Part shown: positions 17,549 to 26,936 of the stretch, one piece after another
Position numbering within the stretch: position 1 is the first letter of the stretch
How the letters are laid out: every line of letters starts with the position of its first letter
Assembly (NCBI RefSeq): GCF_039535475.1
Contig: NZ_BAAAXG010000004.1
Coordinates: forward strand, 124,001-188,000
Direction of reading: 5' to 3'
Source of the DNA: Streptomyces showdoensis
Lineage (GTDB): Bacteria > Actinomycetota > Actinomycetes > Streptomycetales > Streptomycetaceae
Length of the DNA stretch: 64,000 bases
Made by a program: the position numbers and the translations under genes
Notes under the pieces: generated by a model
What the model was told of the DNA's origin: nothing
Database searches by the model: none
What the model saw: only the letters and a program-made list of their open reading frames with translations

Positions 17549-18436
17549 TTGGCGTTTCGCAAACTGTTCGGGGAGGGTGGCGGCGCGGACGTGCCGGCCG
17601 TGGTGGTCGACCCGCCCGAACTCGACACCCGCATCAGCACCCTCACCCTCCGCCCGGGCGCCGAGGTCAGCGGCCGGCTGGTGATCCGGGCGGGAGGCGC
17701 GGACCTGCGGGTCTGCGACGTCGTCCTCCAGCCGGTGGCCCGGATCCATCGGCCCGGCGGCGAGCTGATGACCGATCACCTGACGTTCTTCCACACGTCC
17801 GTCTTCCGCTTCGACGTCCCGGCCGGCACGGAACGGCAGGTGCCCTTCACCGGCCGGCTGCCCTGGTACGCGCCGTTCACCGACTTCGACGGCCGGGCCC
17901 TCGGCGTCGACTTCTCGCTCCGTACGAGAATCGCCCTGAACGACGGCGCCGGCACCGTCCTCACCGACACCGACTTCCTCCACGTCGACCCGCTTCCGGC
18001 CGTCGGGGCCGCGCTGGACGCCTTCGGCGAACTCGGTTACCTGGAGCGGTACTCCCACCTGGTGAAGGACCAGATCAAGGACTCGGAGTCGATCTCGGAG
18101 GAGTACCAGCCGGTCTTCCTCAGCGACCCCAGCGGCGGCCAGGCGGACTTCCCCGAGCTCGAACTCGCCTTCGACACCAACGCGGTGGGAGCGATCTGCC
18201 ACCTCCGCGCGTCCGCGCCGGACGTCTTCGCCTGGGACGACAAGCCCGGCACGGTGTGGTTCCCGGTCGCCCACCACGAGGCCGGCACGGCCGACGTGAC
18301 CGCCCGGGCGGCCCGGGCCCTGGAGGAGCTCGCGGCCTTCTACCGCCGTCACCCGAAGAAGGCCCGCAGGGGAGGAAGGGGCAGCGGCAGGGCGACGCGG
18401 AACCCGTGGCCGTACGACAGGAACGCCGCCACCTGA
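17549..18436 (+). CDS. Spo0M-like sporulation-control protein, divergent paralogue
   Basis: A 295-residue paralogue of the gene on the left. Shared landmarks are LRPGAEVSGRLVIRAGGADL, FTGRLPWYAPFTDFDGR, LGVDFSLRTRIALNDGAG, and WFPVAHHEAGTAD near residue 240. The C-terminus ends in a basic tail (KKARRGGRGSGRATR) absent from the other copy. The start is TTG 17549, chosen for the strong GGGGAGGGGG upstream. Paired, divergent copies suggest two related but separately tuned proteins. Confidence 0.8.
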   Translation: MAFRKLFGEGGGADVPAVVVDPPELDTRISTLTLRPGAEVSGRLVIRAGGADLRVCDVVLQPVARIHRPGGELMTDHLTFFHTSVFRFDVPAGTERQVPFTGRLPWYAPFTDFDGRALGVDFSLRTRIALNDGAGTVLTDTDFLHVDPLPAVGAALDAFGELGYLERYSHLVKDQIKDSESISEEYQPVFLSDPSGGQADFPELELAFDTNAVGAICHLRASAPDVFAWDDKPGTVWFPVAHHEAGTADVTARAARALEELAAFYRRHPKKARRGGRGSGRATRNPWPYDRNAAT

Positions 18437-18642
18437 GGCCTGCCCGGTCGGTCGACGCCGTCCCGCCCGCCCCGGTCGGCATGGAGGGGACGTCACCGCG
18501 GGCGGGTGCGTCACTCATTGATGTGATCACGCCACCTCTATGTAATTCCGTCAATTCACCGGAGGTCGCTGGACGGGCGTGGCGCGGGCCCGGTTGTCTC
18601 TGGTCGATCCGGCGGAGCACGCGGGGACGAGGAGGGGGCGCC
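18437..18642. promoter_or_regulatory. upstream region of the lectin gene
   Basis: A relatively AT-rich patch (18516-18560) contains GTGATCAC and TGTAAT and probably carries the promoter of the gene at 18643. I cannot fix a -35/-10 pair with confidence. The ribosome-binding site GAGGAGGGGG before 18643 is strong. Confidence 0.3.
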
Positions 18643-20361
18643 ATGGCGAGGACGGGACGGCGGCAGGGTCCGGTGCGGGGGGCCACTCCGGCAGCGGACG
18701 AACTGGCCGGGTTCTTGAGGGACATCACCGCGCACCTCACGGTGCGGGAACTGGCGGATCGTTTCGGCGGAGGGCGGACCTTGTGGAGCGAGTACCGCTC
18801 CGGCGCCCGCGTCACGCCGCTCGGGAAGCTCAACGCCGTCGTCCGCGACCGGTTCCGGGACGCGCGCGGGCGGGCGGCCATGCTGGAGCGGGCCCGGGTG
18901 CTGCACGACGCCGTGCTGACCGCCCAGGCCCTCGCCGAATCCGAGGTGACCCCCAGGGAGGCGTTACGGCGCGCCGAAGCCGCGGCGGCCGATGCCGCCG
19001 TACTCGTCGAGGTCCTGCTCGCCATCATCCGGCTGCTCCAGAGCCCCTACCTGGCCGCGGGAGGCGGCGAGGGCGGCGAGGGCGGCGAGGGGGGCGAGAT
19101 GGGCGGGGCCGGTGCGGAGTCCGGTGCGGGTGACGGAGGCGAGGAGGGCACCCGTCCGGATGCGCTTCCCGTGGTGGCCGGTGCCGTGCGGTCCCTGGCC
19201 CTCGTGCGGGTGGACGACGCGCTGGTCCGGCTCGCCGCCGTACGGGAGACGCAGGTCGCGGCCTTCCGTCTGGCCGCCGAGATCGAGCCGGCGGTGGTAC
19301 GCGGGGAGGCGGTCGCCCACCCCGATCACCTGCTGGCCCTCGCCCGGCTCTCGTGCCTCCTGCAGCATCACGGGGACGAGGTGATGGTGCTGCAGTGGCG
19401 GGTCAGCGGGCAGGCCCTCGGCCCGTACGCGGGTGAGGTGGTGTCCTGGGCCGCGGCGTCGGCCCGGGAGCTCGAACAGGGCGGGGCTGCCCCGGGTCTG
19501 CTCCCCTGGAGCGGCCGCGGCTCGAAGGGCGGCCGGCCGGGTGGGCTGTACGCGGCCGTCGCCGTGTCCCTGGCCCTGGCGTCCGCGGCGGCCGGCGTGG
19601 TGATGGCCGGCGGGTTCGTGCCCGTGGCGGACACGGTGGGCGAGACCCCGCCCCGGGTGAACGTCACCGTGCTGATGCCGTCGCCCGGTACGGCGACGCC
19701 CGGCGGTCCGGGCGCCGGTTCCTCGTCCCCCGTGACGCCGGGGCCCGGCTCCGCCTCGCCCGGACGACGGGCCGTCACGCCGGGCGTGATCCCGACGGCG
19801 ACTCCGACACCGACCGCGACCGGCGGCGGGGCCTCGGCGCGCCCGACGGGACCGGCCTCGCCCTCCGCCTCGGCCACCGGAGGGCAGGACGTCCCGGGCC
19901 GCACCGCCGCTCCTCCGCTGCCGAACGGTCTGTTCCGGCTGACGGGCATGGCCAGCCGGATGTGCCTGTCCGCGCCGCGGGGGAGCGACATCCCCGCGGC
20001 GGGCATGGTGCAGACGACCTGCTCCGCGGACACCGAACAGTTCTGGCGGCTGACGACGGAGCGCGTCGGCCCCCAGGGGACGGTGTACGCGGTACGGAAC
20101 CGGTTCAGCGGACTGTGCCTCTCGGTGGACGCGGCACGGACGACGGACGACGCGATCGTCACCCAGTACCTGTGCGGCGACGAGGCCGGGCTCTTCCCCG
20201 ACCAGCTCTGGTCCTTCCGCTACCGCCCGTCCCAACGGGCCTGGCAGCTGGTCAACCGCAACAGCGGCAAGTGCGTCGCGATCCGGCCCGGTGGCAGGGA
20301 TCTGGAGCAGGCGCTCCAGGCGTCCTGCAAGGACGATCCGTGGATGCTGTGGCGTCCGTGA
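18643..20361 (+). CDS. HTH-like / membrane-anchored ricin-B-lectin protein (TTA codon)
   Basis: A 572-residue protein in three parts. Residues 1-110 look like a helix-turn-helix or related helical domain (FLRDITAHLTVRELADRFGG, then LWSEYRSGARVTPLGKLNAV). A transmembrane helix lies near 307-325 (VAVSLALASAAAGVVMAGGF). After a Pro/Thr/Ser linker comes a C-terminal ricin-B-lectin-type domain with Q-x-W turns (EQFWRL, DQLWSF) and LVNRNSGKCVAIR. This layout places an intracellular domain opposite an extracellular sugar-binding one. Codon 108 is TTA (18964-18966), so expression should need bldA tRNA. A glycine/glutamate run (GGEGGEGGEGGE) at about residue 143 comes from a GGCGAGGGC repeat. The ligand is unknown. 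Confidence 0.75.
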   Translation: MARTGRRQGPVRGATPAADELAGFLRDITAHLTVRELADRFGGGRTLWSEYRSGARVTPLGKLNAVVRDRFRDARGRAAMLERARVLHDAVLTAQALAESEVTPREALRRAEAAAADAAVLVEVLLAIIRLLQSPYLAAGGGEGGEGGEGGEMGGAGAESGAGDGGEEGTRPDALPVVAGAVRSLALVRVDDALVRLAAVRETQVAAFRLAAEIEPAVVRGEAVAHPDHLLALARLSCLLQHHGDEVMVLQWRVSGQALGPYAGEVVSWAAASARELEQGGAAPGLLPWSGRGSKGGRPGGLYAAVAVSLALASAAAGVVMAGGFVPVADTVGETPPRVNVTVLMPSPGTATPGGPGAGSSSPVTPGPGSASPGRRAVTPGVIPTATPTPTATGGGASARPTGPASPSASATGGQDVPGRTAAPPLPNGLFRLTGMASRMCLSAPRGSDIPAAGMVQTTCSADTEQFWRLTTERVGPQGTVYAVRNRFSGLCLSVDAARTTDDAIVTQYLCGDEAGLFPDQLWSFRYRPSQRAWQLVNRNSGKCVAIRPGGRDLEQALQASCKDDPWMLWRP

Positions 20362-20627
20362 CGTCGGCCCGCGCGTGGGCCGCTTGTCCGCGGACAAGGC
20401 GTTGTCCACTCGGACCGGCCTTCCCACCTGCACCGATGGCGAGGGACAGGACAGGACAACCCGGGGTGCTCCCACTCTCGTAGCGCACGGGCCGCTGTCC
20501 GTGCCGGCTCGGGGGGCGGTGCGGACAGCGGCTCGGACGACCAGCGGCACGACGAGGGCGGATCCCCGCTGGGCGCTCCGGCGGCCGCGGGCGATCGCCT
20601 GAACCGACCGGAGACGAGGGGGTAAGC
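20362..20627. other. 266-bp intergenic region with 16-bp perfect palindrome
   Basis: CTTGTCCGCGGACAAG (20393-20408) is fully symmetric without a loop, more like a protein-binding site than a terminator. It lies 32 bp after the lectin stop and 220 bp before the RHS gene. No small gene is convincing here. The RHS start is set by GAGACGAGGGGG (20611-20622). Confidence 0.5.
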
Positions 20628-23600
20628 ATGTCCGCACGTTCCTTCCGCGCAGTCCCATGGCAGCGGCACCGCGACAGAGCACCACAGCCCGTGACACAGC
20701 CCGTGACACAGCCCGTGACGCGACCCGTCACCCGGCCCGTCGCGCGGCGCGTGACGTCCGCCGTGATGGCCGGCACGCTGGCGGTGACCTTGCTGGCGGG
20801 TTCCGAGACGGCCTTCGCGACACCCGCGAAGCCGCCGCCGCCCGTGGACACGCCCACGGCGGGCGCGCCCGTCCGCGACGTGGCGTCCGCGCGGCTCGCG
20901 GCGAAGCTCTGGGGCACCCGCGTGGAGGCCCTGGACGCGCGCACGGAGACGTCCACGACGTGGGCGAACCCCGACGGGACGCTCACCACGGAGACGGCCG
21001 CGGGACCGGTTCGGTTCCGCCGCGGCGCCGACTGGGTCGACGTCGACGTGGCGTTCGGCGAACGGGCCGACGGGACGGTCGCCTCCGAGGCGCACCCCCG
21101 CGGCCTGACCCTGTCCGGGGCGAAGGGGGCGGCGGCGTCCTCGTTCGCGGCGGCCTCCCGGGCACCGGCGCAGGAGCTGCTGTCGCTGTCCTCGGGCGGC
21201 AGGAAGATGTCGCTGAAGTGGAAGGGAGGGCTGCCCGCCCCGGCCGTCGACGGCGCCAAGGCGACGTACCGGAACGTCCTGCCGGACGCGGACCTGGTGG
21301 TCGACGCCACCCGCACCGGCTTCGAGCAGTTCCTGGTGCTCAAGAAGCGGCCGTCCGGCACCGCCGCGTTCACCCTCCCGATCAAGGCCCCGGGAGTGAC
21401 CGCCCGGCAACAGCGCGACAAGTCGGTGCTGTTCACCGACAAGGCGACCGGACGCAAGCTGTCCACCATGCCCGCGCCGCTGATGTGGGACGCCACCGTC
21501 GACGCCAAGTCGCTGGAGCACACCCGCAAGGTGCCGGTCGGCCTGAAGGTGGTGCAGTCCGGTGACGACATCGAGCTGCGGCTGACTCCGGACGCCGCGT
21601 TCCTGGCCGACCCCGCGACGAAGTACCCGGTCACCGTGGACCCGTCGGACACCGTCCTCTCGGACGTGTTCGACACCTTCGTCCAGCAGGGCGAGACCAC
21701 CGACGCGTCCGGCTCCACCGACCTGAAGATCGGCTGGCCGGGCGACTACGCCGACCCCGGTCCGAACACCAAGCCCCGGGTGGCGCGCTCCTTCATCACC
21801 TGGGACATGGCGCCGATCAAGGACGCGCTGGTCTCCAAGGCGACCCTGTCGCTCTTCAACTACCACTCCTGGGACTGCACCAAGCCCACCTCCTGGGACG
21901 TGTGGGACACCGGCACCTCGAACACCGGCAGCGTGTGGACCGCGCAGCCGACCTGGTACGGCAAGTACGGCACCTCGACCGAGACCAAGGGGCAGAACTG
22001 CTCCAACGGCGGGTACGTGAACGCCGACGTGACCCCCCTGCTCCAGTACTGGGCCGGGCAGACCACGGTGGCCAGGCAGGGTCTGGGCATCCGGGCCTCC
22101 GACGAGGCCGCCACCCTGGGGTGGAAGCGCTTCTACTCCGGCAACGCCGCCGCCACGCAGATCCCCCGGCTGTCCGTGACGTACAACTACCGGCCGAAGA
22201 CCGGCACCGACCTCCAGGCCGGACCGCCGTTCTTCGCCCAGGACGGCGGCTACCTCGTCAACACGCTGACGCCGAACCTGCGGGACACGTTCAGCGACGC
22301 GAACAACGACCAGGTCAACGGCACCTTCCAGATCTTCGACGGCACCGCGGACACACAGATCGGCAACCTGCTCGTCTCCCCGTACGCGCCGAGCGGCCAG
22401 CCGGTCTCCGTGACGGTGCCGACCGGGCTGCTGCAGAACGGCAGGACGTACCGGGTCCGCACCCACGCCTACGACGGCACCCACTTCAACCTGGCCTGGT
22501 CGGCCTGGAAGACCTTCACCGTCGACACCACGGCCCCGTCCGCGCCCGCGTCGGTGGGCTCGACCGACTATCCGACGAGCGGCTGGGTCAAGGGCATCGG
22601 GCAGACCGGCGCCTTCACCGTCACCCCGCCGGCCGCCGACCACCGGTGGATCGAGTGGTCCCTGGACGGCACGGCCTGGACCAAGGTCGCCACCGACGGC
22701 ACGGCCACCCCGGTCACCCTCCAGGTCACGCCGGACAGGGGCGGCACCAACACCCTCCAGGTCCGCAGCGTCGACAAGGCCGACAACCGGTCCGAACCGG
22801 TCCCGTACGTCTTCCACGTCGGCGCGGGCGGCATCAGCTCCGTCGGCGACGGCCAGCGCACCCCGGCCCGCCTCCCGCTCGCCGCGGAGGCCGACGCGTC
22901 CAAGTACGACAAGGTCAGCTTCTCCTGGCGCCGCTCCGACGCCGACCCCTGGGCACCGATCCCGCCCGGCCACGTCACCGACGCGGGCCGGCCGCTGACC
23001 GCGTGGCCGGTCGCGCTCGCCAACGGCGCGAGCCCGCAGCTGGTGTGGAACGCCACGAGTACCGCCAACCCCGACGGAGCCGTCCAGATCAAGGCCGACT
23101 TCACCGGCCCCGGCGGCACCGGCAGCGCGGACGCGCTCCGCGTCGTCGTCGACCGCACCGCCGACGGCGCCGCCGCGACCGGCGTCGGCCCCGGCAGCGT
23201 CAACCTGCTGACGGGCAGCTACACCCTCGGCAGCAACGACGCCTCGGCCTTCGACATGACGGTGACCCGCAGCGCGACCTCGCGCACCCCGGACGCCGGC
23301 GCGAAGCAGGACGGCCAGGTGCCGATCTTCGGCAAGGAGTGGGTCTCCGGAATCCAGGCGGCCAAGACCAACCCCGACCACACCGCCGTACGCCGCACCT
23401 CGGACACCTCCGTCGACCTGGTGAAGAACGACGGGACCACCATCGGATTCACCGCGAACACCGCGGGCACCGGGTGGATCCCCGAGCCCGGGGCGGAACA
23501 CCTCACCCTGACCGGCACCTTCACCGGCGCGTTCACGCTCACCGACACCTCCGGCTCCGTCACCACCTTCGCCAAGGCCTCCCCGGCCGCGACCGTCTGG

Positions 23601-26600
23601 ACCGTGACCACGTCGCTGGCGAACGGTCTCACCCACTCGACGACCGAGGTCGTCCCCGAGACCGTCACCACATCGGACGGCAAGACCCTCGCCCGGCCGA
23701 AGAGGATCATCGCGGCCAGCAGCGCCGTCACCCTCGCCGCCTGCGAGGCGAACCCGGCCACCCGGGGCTGCCGGATCCTGGAGTTCGGCTACGCCGACAC
23801 CACCACGGCGACCTCGTCGGCCCTCGGCGACTACGCGGGCCAGGTCCGCACGATCCGGCTCTGGGCCACCGCACCCGGAGCCTCCGCCTCGACCGCGACC
23901 GACGTGTCCCGCTACGCCTACGACGACGCCGGACGGCTCCGCGAGGTGTGGGACCCGCGCATCAGCCCCGCGCTGAAGACCGCCTACGCCTACGACGCGG
24001 CGGGCCGGGTCACCCGGCTCACCCCGGCCGGCCAGCTGCCGTGGACCTTCGCCTACGGGCAGGCCGGCGGGTCGGCGGCGGCCGGCGACGGCATGCTGCT
24101 GTCGGTGTCCCGCCCGACGCTCGCCGCGGGCAGCGCCGACCAGACCAACGGCACCGCGACCACCACGCTCGTCTACGGCGTCCCGGTCAGCGGCGCCTCC
24201 GCCCCGCAGAACCTCGGCGCCGCGGCAGCCGCCGCCTGGGGCCAGACCGACCTCGCCACCGACGCCACGGCGCTCTTCCCGGCCGACCAGACCCCCGCCT
24301 CGAACAACGGCACACAGCTCGGAGCCGGAGCGTACGGACGCGCGACGATCACCTACCTCGACGCCTCCGGCCGCCCGGTGAACACCGCCAGGCCCGGCGG
24401 CGGCATCACCACCACCGAGTACGACCGCACGGGCCACTCCGTACGGGAACTGACCGCCGGCAACCGCGAACTGGCCCTCGGCGGCACCCCCGCCGCCACG
24501 GCCACGCTCAACGGCCTCGGCATCAGCGCGCTGTCCACCGCGGAACGGGCGCTGCAGCTGTCGACACAGCGCCGGTACGGCCCGCAGGGCACCCGCGAAC
24601 TGGAGGTCCGCGGACCGCTGCACATGGTCACCCTGGCCGCCGACCTCGTCGACGGATCCGCCACCGTGGCGGCGGCGGGCACCGCGATCGCGGCCAGGAC
24701 CCGCACCGCCAACGAGTTCGACACCGGCCGCCCGACCGACGGCAGCGCGGTGTCCCGCGACGAGATCACCAGGACCACCGTCGGCGCCCAGCCGCGCGTG
24801 AACACCGCGCTCCTCGCGGACGCACGCGTGACCGCCACCGGCTACGACTGGACCAAGGGCCTGGCCACCAGCACCACCCAGGACCCCGGCGGCCTCAACC
24901 TCACCAAGACCACCGCCTACGACGCCCAGGGCCGCGTCACCAGGACCACCCTGCCCGCCTCCAACGGCACCGACGCCGGCGCCACCGTCACCACGTACTA
25001 CACCGGCGACGGCACCGGCCCCTGCGGCGGCAAGCCGGAATGGGCCGACCTGGTCTGCGCCGTCGGACCCGCCGGGAACATCACCGGCGGAGGCGCCAAC
25101 CCCGCCCAGACGGCCACCAAGACCAGCGAGTACGGGCTCTTCGGCCAGACCACCAAGGTGACGGAGACCGCCAACGGCGTCACCCGCACCACGACCACCG
25201 ACCACGACGCGGCCGCCCGGCCCACCGCCGTCACCGTCACCGGCGGCCTCGGCACCGCCACCCCGGCCACCACCACCGGCTACGACCCGGCGACCGGCCT
25301 GCCCACCACCACCGGCTCGCCGACCGCCGGCACGATCACCAAGGCCTACGACAAGCTCGGCCGCCCGATCTCCTACACGGACGCCGACGGCGGCGTGACC
25401 ACCACCCAGTACGACGCGCTCAACCGGCCCGCCAAGGTCACCGACACGGCGCCGTCCACCACCACCTACACCTACGACACCGCGATCGACCCGCGCGGCC
25501 TGGTCACCTCGACCGCCGACTCGGCGGCCGGCACCTTCACCGCCCGCTACGACACCGACGGCGCCCCCGTCAGCGGCGGCCTGCCCGGCGGTTACACCAT
25601 GCGGCAGACCAAGGACACCGCCGGAAACCTCACCGCGCGCACCTACACCCGGGACGCCGACGACGTCACCGTCATGAACGACACCGTCGCCGTCACCGCG
25701 CACGGCGAGTGGGCCGTCCACACCGGCACCCCCGGCCAGGCGTCCAACCAGGCCTACTCCTACGACGCGATCGGCCGCCTCACCCAGGTCGCCGACTCCG
25801 CGAACGGGGTGTGCACGACCCGCACGTACACCTTCGACAAGAACACCAACCGCACGGCCCAGGCGACCGCCAAGGCCGCCCCCGGCGCCGCCTGCTCGAC
25901 CGCTGGCGCGACCACCGCAGGCCACACCTACGACACCGCGGACCGGCTCACCGACGCCGGATACGTCTACGACGCCCTCGGCCGCACGACCGCGCAGCCC
26001 GGCGCCACCACCGCGTACTTCTCCAACGACCTCGTCCAGCAGCAGACCGCCGGGAACAGCCGGCAGACCTGGACCCTGGACGCGGCACTGCGCTTCCGCG
26101 GCTGGACCACCGAGACCGGCAACGCCGGCACCTGGTCCCAGACCGCGAGCAAGCTCAACCACTACGGAGCCGACGGCGACAACCCGCGCTGGATCGTCGA
26201 GAACACCGCCACCGGCGGCACCAGCCGCCAGGTGACGGCCCCCACCGGGAACCTCGCCGCGGTCACCACCAGCACCGGAGCCGTCGTCCTCGAACTCACC
26301 GGCCTGCACGGCGACGTCAACGTCACCCTGCCCCTCAACTCCTCCCAGGCCCCCCAGGCCCTGGACTACGACGAGTACGGCAACCCCAAGACCGCCGGCA
26401 CGGACCGCTACGGCTGGCTCGGCGGCCACCAGCGCTCCTCCGAGACCCCGACCCGCAGCATCCTCATGGGCGTCCGGGTCTACAACCCGGCCACCGGCCG
26501 CTTCCAGAGCACCGACCCGGTCCGCTACGGCAGCGCCAACGCCTACGACTACGCGGACCAGAACCCCGTCACCAACCAGGACCTGACGGGCCTGTGGCGG

Positions 26601-26855
26601 GTGCAGCTGTGCTGCGGCAACTGGTACAGCATCGGCATCCGCTGGGACCGCGACTTCACCTTCGCCATCATGCTGAGCACCCTCTCCACGTACTGGGTCA
26701 GGTTCCTGATCCCGCCGCCGTGGGGCTGGATCGTCGCGGGCGCCATCTACGCGGGAGCGTGGAACGCCCGCCAGGCGATCAACAAGCGCAAGTGCGCCTA
26801 CAGCAGGGTCTACGCGTCCGGCTGGGTCGCCTGGGGCAACACCCCCTGCTTCTGA
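20628..26855 (+). CDS. secreted RHS/YD-repeat protein with C-terminal polymorphic tip
   Basis: A 2075-residue exported protein. After a basic N-region with PVTQ/PVTR repeats (from a 12-bp DNA repeat near 20689) comes a signal helix (VMAGTLAVTLLAG) and cleavage near AFA. Residues about 280-520 contain the DNRLRE-type domain seen in secreted YD proteins. From about 1080 the YD repeats run on (YAYDDAGRLREVWDPR, YDKLGRPISYTDADGGVTTT). The RHS-core signature GVRVYNPATGRFQSTDPVRY is at about 1948-1967 and ends at NQDLTGLW. The remaining 85 or so residues form a variable tip with a hydrophobic stretch (FLIPPPWGWIVAGAIYAGAW) and four cysteines. In RHS polymorphic toxins this position carries the toxin. 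No same-strand immunity gene follows: a strong terminator and an opposite-strand kinase gene come next. Confidence 0.85.
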   Translation: MSARSFRAVPWQRHRDRAPQPVTQPVTQPVTRPVTRPVARRVTSAVMAGTLAVTLLAGSETAFATPAKPPPPVDTPTAGAPVRDVASARLAAKLWGTRVEALDARTETSTTWANPDGTLTTETAAGPVRFRRGADWVDVDVAFGERADGTVASEAHPRGLTLSGAKGAAASSFAAASRAPAQELLSLSSGGRKMSLKWKGGLPAPAVDGAKATYRNVLPDADLVVDATRTGFEQFLVLKKRPSGTAAFTLPIKAPGVTARQQRDKSVLFTDKATGRKLSTMPAPLMWDATVDAKSLEHTRKVPVGLKVVQSGDDIELRLTPDAAFLADPATKYPVTVDPSDTVLSDVFDTFVQQGETTDASGSTDLKIGWPGDYADPGPNTKPRVARSFITWDMAPIKDALVSKATLSLFNYHSWDCTKPTSWDVWDTGTSNTGSVWTAQPTWYGKYGTSTETKGQNCSNGGYVNADVTPLLQYWAGQTTVARQGLGIRASDEAATLGWKRFYSGNAAATQIPRLSVTYNYRPKTGTDLQAGPPFFAQDGGYLVNTLTPNLRDTFSDANNDQVNGTFQIFDGTADTQIGNLLVSPYAPSGQPVSVTVPTGLLQNGRTYRVRTHAYDGTHFNLAWSAWKTFTVDTTAPSAPASVGSTDYPTSGWVKGIGQTGAFTVTPPAADHRWIEWSLDGTAWTKVATDGTATPVTLQVTPDRGGTNTLQVRSVDKADNRSEPVPYVFHVGAGGISSVGDGQRTPARLPLAAEADASKYDKVSFSWRRSDADPWAPIPPGHVTDAGRPLTAWPVALANGASPQLVWNATSTANPDGAVQIKADFTGPGGTGSADALRVVVDRTADGAAATGVGPGSVNLLTGSYTLGSNDASAFDMTVTRSATSRTPDAGAKQDGQVPIFGKEWVSGIQAAKTNPDHTAVRRTSDTSVDLVKNDGTTIGFTANTAGTGWIPEPGAEHLTLTGTFTGAFTLTDTSGSVTTFAKASPAATVWTVTTSLANGLTHSTTEVVPETVTTSDGKTLARPKRIIAASSAVTLAACEANPATRGCRILEFGYADTTTATSSALGDYAGQVRTIRLWATAPGASASTATDVSRYAYDDAGRLREVWDPRISPALKTAYAYDAAGRVTRLTPAGQLPWTFAYGQAGGSAAAGDGMLLSVSRPTLAAGSADQTNGTATTTLVYGVPVSGASAPQNLGAAAAAAWGQTDLATDATALFPADQTPASNNGTQLGAGAYGRATITYLDASGRPVNTARPGGGITTTEYDRTGHSVRELTAGNRELALGGTPAATATLNGLGISALSTAERALQLSTQRRYGPQGTRELEVRGPLHMVTLAADLVDGSATVAAAGTAIAARTRTANEFDTGRPTDGSAVSRDEITRTTVGAQPRVNTALLADARVTATGYDWTKGLATSTTQDPGGLNLTKTTAYDAQGRVTRTTLPASNGTDAGATVTTYYTGDGTGPCGGKPEWADLVCAVGPAGNITGGGANPAQTATKTSEYGLFGQTTKVTETANGVTRTTTTDHDAAARPTAVTVTGGLGTATPATTTGYDPATGLPTTTGSPTAGTITKAYDKLGRPISYTDADGGVTTTQYDALNRPAKVTDTAPSTTTYTYDTAIDPRGLVTSTADSAAGTFTARYDTDGAPVSGGLPGGYTMRQTKDTAGNLTARTYTRDADDVTVMNDTVAVTAHGEWAVHTGTPGQASNQAYSYDAIGRLTQVADSANGVCTTRTYTFDKNTNRTAQATAKAAPGAACSTAGATTAGHTYDTADRLTDAGYVYDALGRTTAQPGATTAYFSNDLVQQQTAGNSRQTWTLDAALRFRGWTTETGNAGTWSQTASKLNHYGADGDNPRWIVENTATGGTSRQVTAPTGNLAAVTTSTGAVVLELTGLHGDVNVTLPLNSSQAPQALDYDEYGNPKTAGTDRYGWLGGHQRSSETPTRSILMGVRVYNPATGRFQSTDPVRYGSANAYDYADQNPVTNQDLTGLWRVQLCCGNWYSIGIRWDRDFTFAIMLSTLSTYWVRFLIPPPWGWIVAGAIYAGAWNARQAINKRKCAYSRVYASGWVAWGNTPCF

Positions 26856-26899
26856 CACCCGGCCGGCCCGACCCGGCACCACCGGACGGCTGAACCACC

Positions 26900-26931
26900 G
26901 TGCGGCCCGCTCGGCGACGAGCGGGCCGCAC
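26900..26931. terminator. strong bidirectional terminator
   Basis: A perfect 13-bp GC-rich stem (26900-26912 with 26919-26931) and a six-base loop between the convergent RHS and histidine-kinase genes. Confidence 0.85.
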
Positions 26932-26936
26932 CGCGT

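Noticed and set aside
20220..26882. Very long minus-strand open frame (over 2200 codons) opposite the RHS gene, and a similarly long plus-strand frame from 21902
   Set aside because: Antisense or shifted shadows of the RHS gene caused by high G+C. Composition is Arg/Gly/Val-rich with no domain pattern, while the plus-strand frame at 20628 has signal peptide, YD repeats and core signature.
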